From Bacteroides sp. CAG:1076 (lineage in GTDB: Bacteria; Bacteroidota; Bacteroidia; Bacteroidales; Bacteroidaceae), in NCBI GenBank assembly GCA_000436795.1, contig HF993281.1, positions 1 to 21,459 of the forward strand: a stretch of 21,459 nucleotides of DNA, written 5' to 3'. The notes under the pieces were generated by a model, which worked only from the letters and a program-made list of their open reading frames with translations, made no database searches and had not been told where the DNA came from. Below are positions 7,974 through 16,600 of this stretch, piece by piece (positions within the stretch are counted from its first letter, which is position 1; every line of letters begins with the position of its first letter). The translations under genes and the position numbers were made by a program.

Positions 7974-9308
7974 TCAGACAATACCCTGAGCCATCATGGC
8001 TTTGGCTACTTTCATGAAGCCTGCTACGTTTGCACCTTTCACGTAGTTGATGTAGCCGTCCGGTTCTGTACCGTATTGTACACAAGCCTCGTGAATGTTC
8101 TTCATGATGCTCTTCAGCTTTTCGTCTACTTCTTCCTGGCTCCAGCTCAGTTTGATAGAGTTCTGAGTCATTTCCAGACCAGATACTGATACACCACCAG
8201 CGTTAGCAGCCTTACCCGGAGCGTAAAGAATCTTAGCTTCCTGGAATACGCGGATTGCTTCAGGAGTAGATGGCATGTTAGCTCCTTCGGAAACGGCAAT
8301 TACACCGTTGGCGATCAAAGCTTTGGCATCGTCGCCGTTGATTTCGTTCTGGGTTGCAGAAGGAAGAGCGATATCAGCCTTTTCGTTCCATGGACGTGCA
8401 CCTGCTACATATTTGCAGCCGTATTTTTCTGCGTATTCGCGGATACGTCCACGGTACAGGTTCTTCAGTTCCATGATGTAATCCAGTTTTTCACGGTCGA
8501 TACCGTCCGGATCGTAGATGTAACCGTCAGAATCGGACATGGTTACAACCTTGGCTCCCAGCTGAATCAGTTTCTCTACGGTATATTGAGCTACGTTACC
8601 CGAACCGGATACCAGACAAGTCTTGCCTTTCAGTTCGATGTTACGTGTTTTCAGCATTTCCAGCAGGAAGTAGATGTTTCCGTAACCAGTTGCTTCCGGA
8701 CGGATCAGTGAACCGCCGAATTCGCGTCCTTTTCCGGTCAGTACGCCGGTAAATTCGTGAGCCAGCTTCTTGTACATACCGAACATGTAACCTACTTCAC
8801 GGCCTCCTACACCGATATCTCCGGCAGGAACGTCTGTTTCAGGGCCGATGTGACGCCACAATTCCAGCATGAATGCCTGGCAGAAACGCATGACTTCAGC
8901 GTTTGATTTACCACGTGGAGAGAAGTCGGAACCACCTTTGCCGCCACCCATCGGAAGGGTAGTCAGAGAGTTTTTGAATGTCTGCTCGAAAGCAAGGAAT
9001 TTCAGGATTCCCAGGTTTACAGAACTGTGGAAACGGATACCGCCTTTGTACGGGCCGATAGCGTTGTTGTGCTGAACGCGGTAACCCATATTGGTCTGGA
9101 TATTACCTTTATCGTCCATCCAGGTTACACGGAACTGATAAACTCTATCTGGAATACACAAACGCTCTATCAGGTTTACTTTGTCGAATTCGGGGTGTTT
9201 GTTGTATTCTTCTTCGATTGTGCCTAACACTTCTTCTACTGCCTGATGATATTCAGGTTCATTCGGAAATCTTCTTTTTAGATCTTCCAGTACTTTAGCT
9301 GCATTCAT
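7974..9308 (-). CDS. gdhA: NADP-type glutamate dehydrogenase
   Basis: A 444-residue enzyme converting 2-oxoglutarate, ammonia and NAD(P)H to glutamate, and the reverse, in the cytoplasm; a main ammonium-assimilation route in Bacteroides. The length fits the hexameric bacterial class of about 445-450 residues. Substrate-site motifs are intact: 'GPYKGGIRFH' (Lys88), 'LPMGGGKGGSDFSPRGKS' with the catalytic Lys124, and 'PAGDIGVGGRE' with Asp164. The Rossmann fold carries GSGNVA (235-240). The acidic/polar residues after the second strand ('TMSDSDG', about 257-262) are typical of this class, but I would not fix NADP versus NAD preference from them alone. The ATG at 9308 starts the family's normal N-terminus (MNAAKVLEDLKRRFPNE). 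It is transcribed toward the surface-lipoprotein operon, from which terminators separate it, and has its own promoter upstream. The identification is very secure. Confidence 0.97.
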   Translation of the reverse strand: MNAAKVLEDLKRRFPNEPEYHQAVEEVLGTIEEEYNKHPEFDKVNLIERLCIPDRVYQFRVTWMDDKGNIQTNMGYRVQHNNAIGPYKGGIRFHSSVNLGILKFLAFEQTFKNSLTTLPMGGGKGGSDFSPRGKSNAEVMRFCQAFMLELWRHIGPETDVPAGDIGVGGREVGYMFGMYKKLAHEFTGVLTGKGREFGGSLIRPEATGYGNIYFLLEMLKTRNIELKGKTCLVSGSGNVAQYTVEKLIQLGAKVVTMSDSDGYIYDPDGIDREKLDYIMELKNLYRGRIREYAEKYGCKYVAGARPWNEKADIALPSATQNEINGDDAKALIANGVIAVSEGANMPSTPEAIRVFQEAKILYAPGKAANAGGVSVSGLEMTQNSIKLSWSQEEVDEKLKSIMKNIHEACVQYGTEPDGYINYVKGANVAGFMKVAKAMMAQGIV

Positions 9309-9366
9309 AATTATCTATTTAGTTGTTGGATTATTGATGTCCTCAATTAATTAATTTTGAATGTGA

Positions 9367-9398
9367 CAAAAATATAGAAAAAATTTTATTTACACAAC
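9367..9398 (-). promoter_or_regulatory. Bacteroides-type promoter of gdhA
   Basis: On the minus strand TATTTTTG (9374-9367) matches the Bacteroides -7 box TAnnTTTG, and GTTG (9398-9395), 20 bases upstream, serves as a partial -33 box. The predicted transcript starts near 9360, giving a leader of about 50 bases. That leader contains ATTAATTGAG (9351-9342), ACAT (9340-9337) and ATCAATA (9338-9332), also found in the maeB leader. The match is by eye. Confidence 0.55.
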
Positions 9399-9470
9399 AT
9401 TTGATAAAGAAAAACGAGAAAAAAATATCAAAATATTTGAAATTGTAATTTAGATATGTGTAAATGGTTA

Positions 9471-9647
9471 TTATTTGTTGTTTCTTAATGATTTGGCGAC
9501 AGGAATGAATACAAGAGCTCCCGAAATGAGAATCATTATGATAAGGGGGCCGTCAATGTGAGGGGTTGAAGTCAGAATCAGAAAGCAGAGTGCTGCCCAG
9601 AACAGTGTCAGGATGACACATTGGGTTTTGGTAAGGGGCTTTTTCAT
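9471..9647 (-). CDS. Small two-helix membrane protein, unknown function
   Basis: A 58-codon reading frame from ATG 9647 to TAA 9471, between maeB and gdhA. The product starts with a basic segment (MKKPLTKTQ), then a hydrophobic helix of about 18 residues ('CVILTLFWAALCFLILTS'), a short polar turn with His, Asp and Gly ('TPHIDGP'), a second hydrophobic helix ('LIIMILISGALVFIPV'), and a basic tail (AKSLRNNK). The two adjacent helices and positive ends make a real small inner-membrane protein plausible. The reading frame would otherwise be chance, and its composition (no stops, strongly hydrophobic, basic flanks) argues against that. It starts about 25 bases after a hairpin that follows maeB, so it may be expressed by read-through from maeB or from its own promoter, which I could not identify. 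I do not recognise a family. Confidence 0.55.
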   Translation of the reverse strand: MKKPLTKTQCVILTLFWAALCFLILTSTPHIDGPLIIMILISGALVFIPVAKSLRNNK

Positions 9648-9672
9648 AGGTCGGATGGTATTATGGGGTTAT

Positions 9673-9747
9673 AAAAAGAGAAAGCTGAAAATAAAGGATA
9701 AAGTTTCTCTTTTTCGGCGAGGACTTTAAGCTTTATTCTCAGCTTTC
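9673..9747 (-). terminator. maeB terminator with two alternative hairpins
   Basis: Two inverted repeats compete here. The outer one pairs 9680-9696 with 9731-9747 (17 bases, one mismatch). The inner one pairs AAAAAGAGAAA (9673-9683) perfectly with TTTCTCTTTTT (9704-9714). They share bases 9680-9683, so both cannot form fully. In the minus direction the outer hairpin is followed by CTCTTTTTAT, which suits a Rho-independent terminator for maeB, 15 bases past its stop. The layout also resembles an attenuator in front of the 58-codon gene. Confidence 0.6.
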
Positions 9748-9761
9748 CGCTTATTTAGGGT

Positions 9762-12047
9762 TTAACATTGTTTCTTTTTCTTGTCTACGATGGCATCGAT
9801 GCAGGCAATGGCCGTAATGTTGACGATGTCACGTACCGAACTTTCAATGTCTGTAAAGTGGATCGGCTTGTTCAGTCCCATCTGGATCGGGCCGATGACT
9901 TCTGTTTCACTCATGCTCTGGATGAGCTGGTAAGTAGCGTTGGCAGAACTCAGGTTCGGGAATACCAGGGTATTGACTTCCTTGCCTTTCAGACGGGTAA
10001 ACGGATATTTCTCGTCACGCAGTTCGTTATTCAAGGCAAATTTCACTTGCATTTCTCCGTCGATGGCCAGTTCCGGATATTCGCGGTGCATGTAGCTGAT
10101 GGCTTCGTGTACCTTTGCCGGACTTCCTTCCGTATCGGAACCAAAGTTAGAGTATGACAGCATGGCCATAACCGGTTCCTGATTGAAGAAGCGTACTGCT
10201 TTCACCGACAGTTTGGCTATATCGATCAATGTATCTGTATCCGGATGACGGTTGATCAGTGTATCGGCGATGAAGTAAGTACCTTTCTTGGAATTAAGGA
10301 TGTGCATGGTGCCGAAATGATTGTATCCCGGCTGGATGCCGATTACTTCCTTGGCTACTTTGATGGTATTGGAATATTTGGTGTACAGACCGGTTACAAA
10401 AGCATCTGCCTCTCCGGTTTCTACCATCATCATACCGAAATAGTTGCGTTCGAACATCTTGTCGTTTGCTTCTGCAAAGTTGGCTCCTTCGCGGGCACGC
10501 TTTTCACACAGAATGCGTGCATAGCGTTCACGGCGTTCTGCCTCGCGGTCGTGACGGAGGTTGACGATTTCGATGCCTTCCAGGTTCAGGTCAAGTTCTT
10601 TGGCCAGCTTGGCGATACGTTCTTCGTTGCCCAGCAGAATCGGGTTACAGATACCTTCGGCCTTGGCTTCTACAGCCGCCTTCAGCATGTTGGGGTGCGT
10701 ACCTTCGGCAAATACTACACGCTGCGGGCAGCGGCGGGCTGTTTCGTACAACTGGCGGGTCAGCTTGTTTTCCTGTCCCATCAGTTCGCGCAGGTGATTC
10801 TTGTATGCTTCCCAGTCGGTAATCTGCTTGCGTGCTACTCCCGATTCCATTGCGGCTTTAGCCACAGCCATGGAAACTTCTGTAATCAGTCGCGGATCGA
10901 CCGGTTTCGGAATGAAGTATTCCGGACCGAAGGTCAGGTTGTTTACATGGTATGCCTCGTTCACTACGTCGGGCACCGGCTTCTTGGCAAGTCCGGCGAT
11001 GGCACGTACGGCAGCCAGCTTCATTTCTTCGTTGATGGCGGTAGCACGTGTATCCAGGGCACCACGGAAGATGTACGGGAATCCGATTACATTATTAATC
11101 TGGTTCGGATAGTCGGAACGGCCGGTCGACATCAGTACGTCCGGACGTGATGCCATGGCGTCCTCGTACGAAATTTCCGGAGTCGGATTGGCCAGCGCGA
11201 ATACAATCGGATGATCGGCCATGCTTCTTACCATATCCTGGGTAAGCACGTTACCTCGTGACAGGCCCAGGAACACATCCGCTCCCTTGATGGCTTCTGC
11301 CAGCGTGTGTACGTCCGTACGGTCGGTTGCGAAGAATTTCTTCTGTTCGTTCAGGTCGGTACGCTGTTTGGAGATGACTCCCTTGCTGTCCACCATGATG
11401 ATGTTTTCCAGACGCGCTCCCAGCGAAATGTACAGCTTGGTACATGATACAGCCGAAGCACCGGCGCCGTTTACAACAATCTTGACATCTTCTATCTTTT
11501 TGCCTGCTACTTCCAGTGCGTTCAGCAGTCCGGCACTCGAAATGATGGCTGTACCGTGCTGGTCATCGTGCATCACCGGAATGTCCAGCTCTTCCTTCAG
11601 GCGCTGTTCTATCTTGAAACATTCAGGAGCCTTTATATCCTCCAGGTTGATACCGCCGAATGTCGGTGCGATGGCCTTTACGGCTTCTATGAATTTGTCA
11701 GGATCTTTCTCGTTGACTTCGATATCGAAAACGTCGATGCCTGCATAGATTTTAAAGAGCAGGCCTTTTCCTTCCATGACCGGCTTTCCGCTCATGGCGC
11801 CTATGTCACCCAGTCCCAGTACGGCAGTACCGTTCGATATGACGGCAACCAGGTTTCCTTTTGCGGTATAGTCGTAAGCCGTTTCCGGATTTTTCTGTAT
11901 TTCAAGACATGGTTCGGCTACTCCGGGCGAGTATGCCAGCGATAAATCTCTTTGTGTTTGGTATGGTTTGGTAGGAACTACCTCTATTTTACCAGGCTTG
12001 CCCTGTGAGTGATAGAGCAAGGCGGCTTCTTTTGTTATTTTCACCAT
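9762..12047 (-). CDS. maeB: NADP-dependent malic enzyme with phosphotransacetylase-like domain
   Basis: A 761-residue bifunctional-type malic enzyme that oxidatively decarboxylates malate to pyruvate with reduction of NADP, a cytoplasmic source of NADPH and pyruvate. The malic domain (about 1-420) holds 'LSLAYSPGVAEPC' with the proposed catalytic Tyr39, Lys94 in 'MEGKGLLFK', metal ligands in 'GINLEDIKAPECF' (Glu136, Asp137) and 'VMHDDQHGTA' (Asp161, Asp162), and the nucleotide loop GAGASA (194-199). The rest (about 430-755) is a phosphate acetyl/butyryltransferase-like domain ('RVVFAEGTHPNMLKAA', 'LSYSNFGSDTEGSP'). In MaeB proteins this domain is regarded as regulatory, sensing acetyl-CoA, and usually lacks transacetylase activity. 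The length is normal for MaeB. It is transcribed divergently from the efflux operon and toward gdhA, another NADP-linked enzyme. Confidence 0.96.
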   Translation of the reverse strand: MVKITKEAALLYHSQGKPGKIEVVPTKPYQTQRDLSLAYSPGVAEPCLEIQKNPETAYDYTAKGNLVAVISNGTAVLGLGDIGAMSGKPVMEGKGLLFKIYAGIDVFDIEVNEKDPDKFIEAVKAIAPTFGGINLEDIKAPECFKIEQRLKEELDIPVMHDDQHGTAIISSAGLLNALEVAGKKIEDVKIVVNGAGASAVSCTKLYISLGARLENIIMVDSKGVISKQRTDLNEQKKFFATDRTDVHTLAEAIKGADVFLGLSRGNVLTQDMVRSMADHPIVFALANPTPEISYEDAMASRPDVLMSTGRSDYPNQINNVIGFPYIFRGALDTRATAINEEMKLAAVRAIAGLAKKPVPDVVNEAYHVNNLTFGPEYFIPKPVDPRLITEVSMAVAKAAMESGVARKQITDWEAYKNHLRELMGQENKLTRQLYETARRCPQRVVFAEGTHPNMLKAAVEAKAEGICNPILLGNEERIAKLAKELDLNLEGIEIVNLRHDREAERRERYARILCEKRAREGANFAEANDKMFERNYFGMMMVETGEADAFVTGLYTKYSNTIKVAKEVIGIQPGYNHFGTMHILNSKKGTYFIADTLINRHPDTDTLIDIAKLSVKAVRFFNQEPVMAMLSYSNFGSDTEGSPAKVHEAISYMHREYPELAIDGEMQVKFALNNELRDEKYPFTRLKGKEVNTLVFPNLSSANATYQLIQSMSETEVIGPIQMGLNKPIHFTDIESSVRDIVNITAIACIDAIVDKKKKQC

Positions 12048-12087
12048 GGTTCTATTGATTTAATGTTTTCTCAATTAATGTGTAGCG

Positions 12088-12095
12088 CAAATGTA
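12088..12095 (-). promoter_or_regulatory. Probable -7 box of the maeB promoter
   Basis: On the minus strand TACATTTG (12095-12088) matches TAnnTTTG exactly. No convincing -33 TTTG was found at the usual 19-21 base spacing. The leader would be about 33 bases long. It contains ATTAATTGAG (12079-12070), then ACAT and ATCAATA, the same words in the same order as in the gdhA leader. Confidence 0.5.
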
Positions 12096-12162
12096 GAAAT
12101 AAAATAACAAATGGAAGATTATTTCTTTTAAAAAACTATAAATTGTAGAATGTGCCGATTTC

Positions 12163-12204
12163 TTTGGTCGATAATATTTGTCAATTGGTCGGATTAATTT
12201 GGCG
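12163..12204 (+). repeat. Two 21-base tandem direct repeats, possible operator
   Basis: Units 12163-12183 and 12184-12204 agree at 13 of 21 positions, sharing the pattern TTGGTCG, five bases, ATTTG, one base, C. The 21-base period is two DNA helical turns, so a regulator would bind both copies on the same face. They lie about 70 bases upstream of the predicted -7 box of both the efflux operon and maeB. The rest of the divergent gap (12048-12361) holds those two promoters, an AATAAC/GTTATT inverted pair (12211-12216, 12231-12236) and otherwise AT-rich sequence with no gene that I can see. Confidence 0.4.
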
Positions 12205-12274
12205 ATATGTAATAACTCTCTTGTTTTATGGTTATTGTTAGTTAAACGATTGTTTTTTTGAGTGATTTTTTCCG

Positions 12275-12282
12275 TATATTTG
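12275..12282 (+). promoter_or_regulatory. -7 box of the RND efflux operon promoter
   Basis: TATATTTG exactly matches the Bacteroides -7 consensus TAnnTTTG. A T-rich stretch with TGTTT at 12251-12255 lies at about the right distance for a weak -33 box. The predicted start near 12289 leaves a leader of about 70 bases before the adaptor gene. No strong hairpin was seen in the leader. Confidence 0.55.
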
Positions 12283-12361
12283 CAAGGCTAAAAACTAAAC
12301 AGGTTGAAAAAGTTTTCTAATTTTTAAAGAAGAGGGTACGAAAAACATTAACTATTATAAT

Positions 12362-13573
12362 ATGAATATGAGTGTAAAAAGAAACAGAAGTTTTTCTTCT
12401 AGCCGGATTGCCCTTATGGCTTTGGGGGTATCGGTTTTAACTGCTTGTGGCGGAGGTCAGGGCGGTATGAAAATGGGTGACAACGAATTTGCTGTACAAA
12501 CGGTTACAACAACTTCCAGTAATCAAACCACTCAGTATCCGGCTACAATCAAGGGTTTGCAGGATATTGAGATTCGTCCGCAGGTATCAGGCTTTATCGT
12601 GAAGTTATGTGTCGACGAAGGAGCAACCGTTCATAAAGGACAGGCGCTGTTTCAGATTGATCCAACTCAGTATAAAGCAGCTTACGATCAGGCTAAGGCC
12701 AGCGTAGAGTCTGCAAAAGCCAATTTGAAGACTGTTGCTGAAACAGAAGCCAACAAGAAGATGCTGCACGAGCAGAAGATTATCAGCGACTTCGAATATC
12801 AGACAGCTATAAATAACTTGCTGACAGCCAAGGCTAATGTAGCACAGGCTGAAGCTGCTTATGCCGCCGCAAAACAGAACCTCGGTTTCTGTACGGTAAC
12901 CAGCCCGTCGGACGGTGTTATCGGTACATTCCCGTATCGTGTAGGTGCTTTGGTCAGCGCTTCGGTTGCCGAGCCGTTGACTACCGTATCTCAGATTGGA
13001 GATATGTATGTATACTTCTCCATGACAGAAAAACAGTTGCTGGCTTTGACAAAGGCAGGCGGCACACTGAAAGAACAGTTGGAAAAAATGCCGGCGGTAA
13101 AATTGCAGTTGGCCGATGGTACAATGTACGATGCTGAAGGTAAGATTGATGCTGTCAGCGGAGTCATCGACCAGAGTACCGGTTCTGTAAGCATGCGTGC
13201 TATCTTCCCCAACAAGCAGAACATCCTGCGTAGTGGTGGTATGGCAAATGTCGTATTCCCATACGCTATGAATAATATTATTTTGCTTCCTCAGACAGCT
13301 ACACAGGAAATTCAGGATAAGAAGTTTGTGTATGTCTTGCAGGCCGACAGCACACTGAAGCATACCGAAATCCAGGTATCCAATCTGAACGACGGTAAGA
13401 ATTATATCGTAACCGGCGGATTGAAAGAAGGCGACAAGGTGGTTGTCGAAGGTGTACAGACTTTGCAGGACGGACAGAAAATTGTTCCTATTACTGTAGC
13501 TCAGAAAGAAGCCAAGTATCAGAAAGCTCTTCAGGATCAGCGTGACGGAAACATCAAGACTGCTTTCAATTGA
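12362..13573 (+). CDS. RND efflux periplasmic adaptor lipoprotein (AcrA/MexA family)
   Basis: A 403-residue membrane-fusion protein that joins the inner-membrane pump to the outer-membrane channel. It has a lipoprotein signal ending LTAC (Cys29) with CGGGQGG after it, and no acidic surface-export motif, as expected for a periplasm-facing lipoprotein. The first half-lipoyl motif ('IRPQVSGFIVKLCVDEGA', about 64-80) is followed by an alpha-helical hairpin rich in Ala/Lys (about 100-170), then the second lipoyl half ('GFCTVTSPSDGVIGTFPYRVGALVS') and a beta-barrel plus membrane-proximal domain ('VYVLQADSTLKHTEIQVS', 'VTGGLKEGDKVVVEGVQTL'). An ATG two codons in is also possible. It is the first gene of the operon, 45 bases before the pump gene. 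Substrates cannot be told from sequence; Bacteroides relatives include the Bme pumps. Confidence 0.93.
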   Translation: MNMSVKRNRSFSSSRIALMALGVSVLTACGGGQGGMKMGDNEFAVQTVTTTSSNQTTQYPATIKGLQDIEIRPQVSGFIVKLCVDEGATVHKGQALFQIDPTQYKAAYDQAKASVESAKANLKTVAETEANKKMLHEQKIISDFEYQTAINNLLTAKANVAQAEAAYAAAKQNLGFCTVTSPSDGVIGTFPYRVGALVSASVAEPLTTVSQIGDMYVYFSMTEKQLLALTKAGGTLKEQLEKMPAVKLQLADGTMYDAEGKIDAVSGVIDQSTGSVSMRAIFPNKQNILRSGGMANVVFPYAMNNIILLPQTATQEIQDKKFVYVLQADSTLKHTEIQVSNLNDGKNYIVTGGLKEGDKVVVEGVQTLQDGQKIVPITVAQKEAKYQKALQDQRDGNIKTAFN

Positions 13574-13618
13574 TTGGTGTGAGGTGAACAAAATCGTATA
13601 ATATTATTAAGGAATAGA

Positions 13619-16600
13619 ATGAAACTAGATAAATTTATTAACCGTCCGGTACTGTCAACGGTAATCTCTATCTTGATAGTTATCCTGGGTATTATCGGTC
13701 TTGCTACGCTGCCGGTAACACAGTATCCGGATATTGCGCCTCCTACCGTATCGGTAAGTGCTACCTATACAGGTGCCAATGCGCAAACTGTATTGAACTC
13801 TGTAATCGCTCCGTTGGAGGACCAGATCAATGGTGTAGAAAACATGATGTATATTCAGTCTACTGCATCCAACAATGGTTCTGCAACTATTAATATCTTC
13901 TTTAATCAGGGTACCGACCCGGATATGGCTGCGGTCAACGTTCAGAACCGTGTTTCTATGGCACAGGGTCTGTTGCCTGCCGAAGTTACCAAAGTCGGTG
14001 TGACTACTCAGAAGAAACAAAATTCAATGTTGTTGATCTTCTCTCTGTACGATGCGGAAGACAAGTATAACATTGAGTTTATGGAAAACTACGCCAAGAT
14101 CAACCTGATTCCGGAACTTCAGCGTGTAAAAGGTGTGGGTGATGCCAGTGTGATGGGCCAGGACTACTCTATGCGTATCTGGCTGAAGCCGGACATCATG
14201 GCTCAGTATAACCTGGTTCCGGCCGATATCTCCAATGCCCTGGCCGAACAGAACATCGAAGCTGCTCCGGGACAGTTTGGTGAACGTGGTAAGCAGACTT
14301 TCCAGTATACCATCCGTTACAAAGGACGTTTGCAGCAGACCGAAGAATTCGAAGACATTGTCATCAAGGCACAGCCTAACGGCGAAGTTCTTCGTCTGGG
14401 CGATGTAGCCCGCATCGAGCTGGGACGTTTGGCCTATACCTTCAGTAATACGGTAAACGGACATAAGGCGGTAACCTGCGTTATCTATCAGATGGCAGGT
14501 ACCAACGCTACCGAAACTATCAACAACTTGCTGGATGTAATCCATAAAACAGAAGAGAACCTGCCGGCAGGTTTGAAAATCAACGTGGCTCAGAATGCCA
14601 ACGACTTCTTGTACGCGTCAATCCACGAAGTTATCAAGACTTTGATCGAGGCGTTTATCCTCGTGTTCATTGTAGTATATGTCTTCTTGCAGGATATGCG
14701 TTCTACATTGATTCCGGCCATCGCTATTCCGGTTGCCTTGATCGCTACATTCTTCGTTTTGAAGCTGATCGGATTTAGTGTGAACTTGCTGACACTGTCG
14801 GCGATGGTGCTTGCCATTGCGATTGTGGTCGATGATGCCATCGTTGTGGTGGAAGGTGTCCATGCGAAACTGGACCAGGGTTATAAATCTTCCCGCGAGG
14901 CTTCTATCGATGCCATGAGCGAACTGGGTGGTGCGCTGGTTTCCATTACACTGGTCATGATGTCCGTGTTTATCCCGGTAAGCTTCATGGGTGGTACAGC
15001 CGGTACCTTCTACCGTCAGTTCGGTATCACCATGGCTATCTCTATCGCATTCTCCGCATTGAACGCGTTGACCTTGTCACCTGCGTTGTGTGCCCTCTTC
15101 CTGAAACCGCACGATTCTGAACATAAGCCTAAGAAGATGAGCGTGATCGATCGCTTCCACGCTTCCTTCAACGCTGCATACGATTCTTTGCTGAAGAGCT
15201 ATAAGAAACGTGTCGTATTCTTCATCCACAAGAAATGGCTGGCACTGGGTATGGTAGTTGTTTCTATCGTCCTGCTGGTATTCTTCATGAAAGTTACTCC
15301 GACCGGTATGGTGCCGAACGAAGATACCGGTACCATCATGGGTGCTGTTACATTGCCTCCCGGTACTTCTCAGGAACGTGCATTGGAAGTGCTGGCTAAG
15401 GTCGACAGTCTGGTTGCAGCAGAACCTGCGGTAGAATCTCGTACTATCATTTCCGGTTTTAGCTTCATCGGCGGTCAGGGACCTTCTTACGGTTCTGTCA
15501 TCATCAAGCTGAAAGACTGGGAAGAACGTTCCATGATGCAGAACTCCGACATTATTTACGCTACCTTGTTCATGCGTGCGCAGAAAGTCATCAAGGATGC
15601 ACAGGTATTGTTCTTTGCTCCTCCTATGATTCCGGGTTATTCTATTTCAAGTGATATCGAGTTGAACATGCAGGATAAGACCGGTGGTAGCCTGGATCAC
15701 TTCTTCGAAGTCGTAAACAGTTATACCGCTGCCCTGGAAGCACGTCCGGAAATCAACTCAGCCAAGACAACCTTCAACCCGAGCTTCCCGCAGTATCAGT
15801 TGGATATCGATGCCGCAGCTTGTAAGAAAGCAGGTATCAGCCCGAGCGACATCCTTTCTACCATGCAGGGATATTTCGGAGGTTTGTATGCATCCAACTT
15901 CAACCGTTTCGGTAAGATGTACCGTGTAATGATTCAGGCAGAGCCGGATGCTACCAAGAATATGGAATCTCTGAACAGAATCAAAGTTCGCAGTGGCAAC
16001 GAAATGGCTCCAATTACCCAGTTCGTCAGCATGAAGAAGGTATACGGTCCGGATATCATCAGCCGTTTCAACCTGTATACTTCCATGAAGGTCATGGTTG
16101 CTCCGGCATCAGGATATACATCTGGTCAGGCCTTGCAGGCTATCGCCGAAGTAGCGAAGGAAAACCTGCCGACCGGTTTCGGTTACGAGCTGGGAGGTAT
16201 GGCGCGTGAGGAAGCTTCTTCAAGCGGCAGTACTACCGGTATCATCTTCGTACTCTGCTTCGTATTCGTATACCTGTTGCTGAGTGCCCAGTACGAAAGT
16301 TACATCCTTCCGCTCGCCGTATTGCTTTCAGTACCGTTCGGTTTGATGGGTAGCTTTATCTTCGTCAACGGTTTCGGCGCACTGGGAAGCATCCCTGCAC
16401 TGAAGATGATAGTGGGATCCATGTCAAACGATATCTACATGCAGATTGCGTTGATCATGTTGATGGGTCTGTTGGCAAAGAACGCCATCCTGATTGTAGA
16501 GTTTGCCCTCGACCGTCGTAAGCAAGGTATGAGTATTTCGTGGGCGGCTGTATTGGGTGCCGCTGCTCGTTTGCGACCTATCTTGATGACTTCTTTGGCG

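Noticed and set aside
10245..11150. A 301-codon open frame on the + strand opposite maeB, with several smaller ones around it (9768-11945).
   Set aside because: The minus-strand malic enzyme is complete with all motifs, and the antisense translation shows no domain and has Cys/Phe/His-rich shadow composition.
12211..12236. AATAAC/GTTATT inverted repeat as a TetR operator.
   Set aside because: Only six bases per arm with a 14-base spacer in AT-rich DNA; too weak to list as a site.
12605..13591. A 328-codon open frame on the - strand opposite the efflux adaptor.
   Set aside because: The translation is Cys-, Phe- and Ser-rich with no recognisable domain, as expected for the complement of a biased gene; the forward gene is clearly real.
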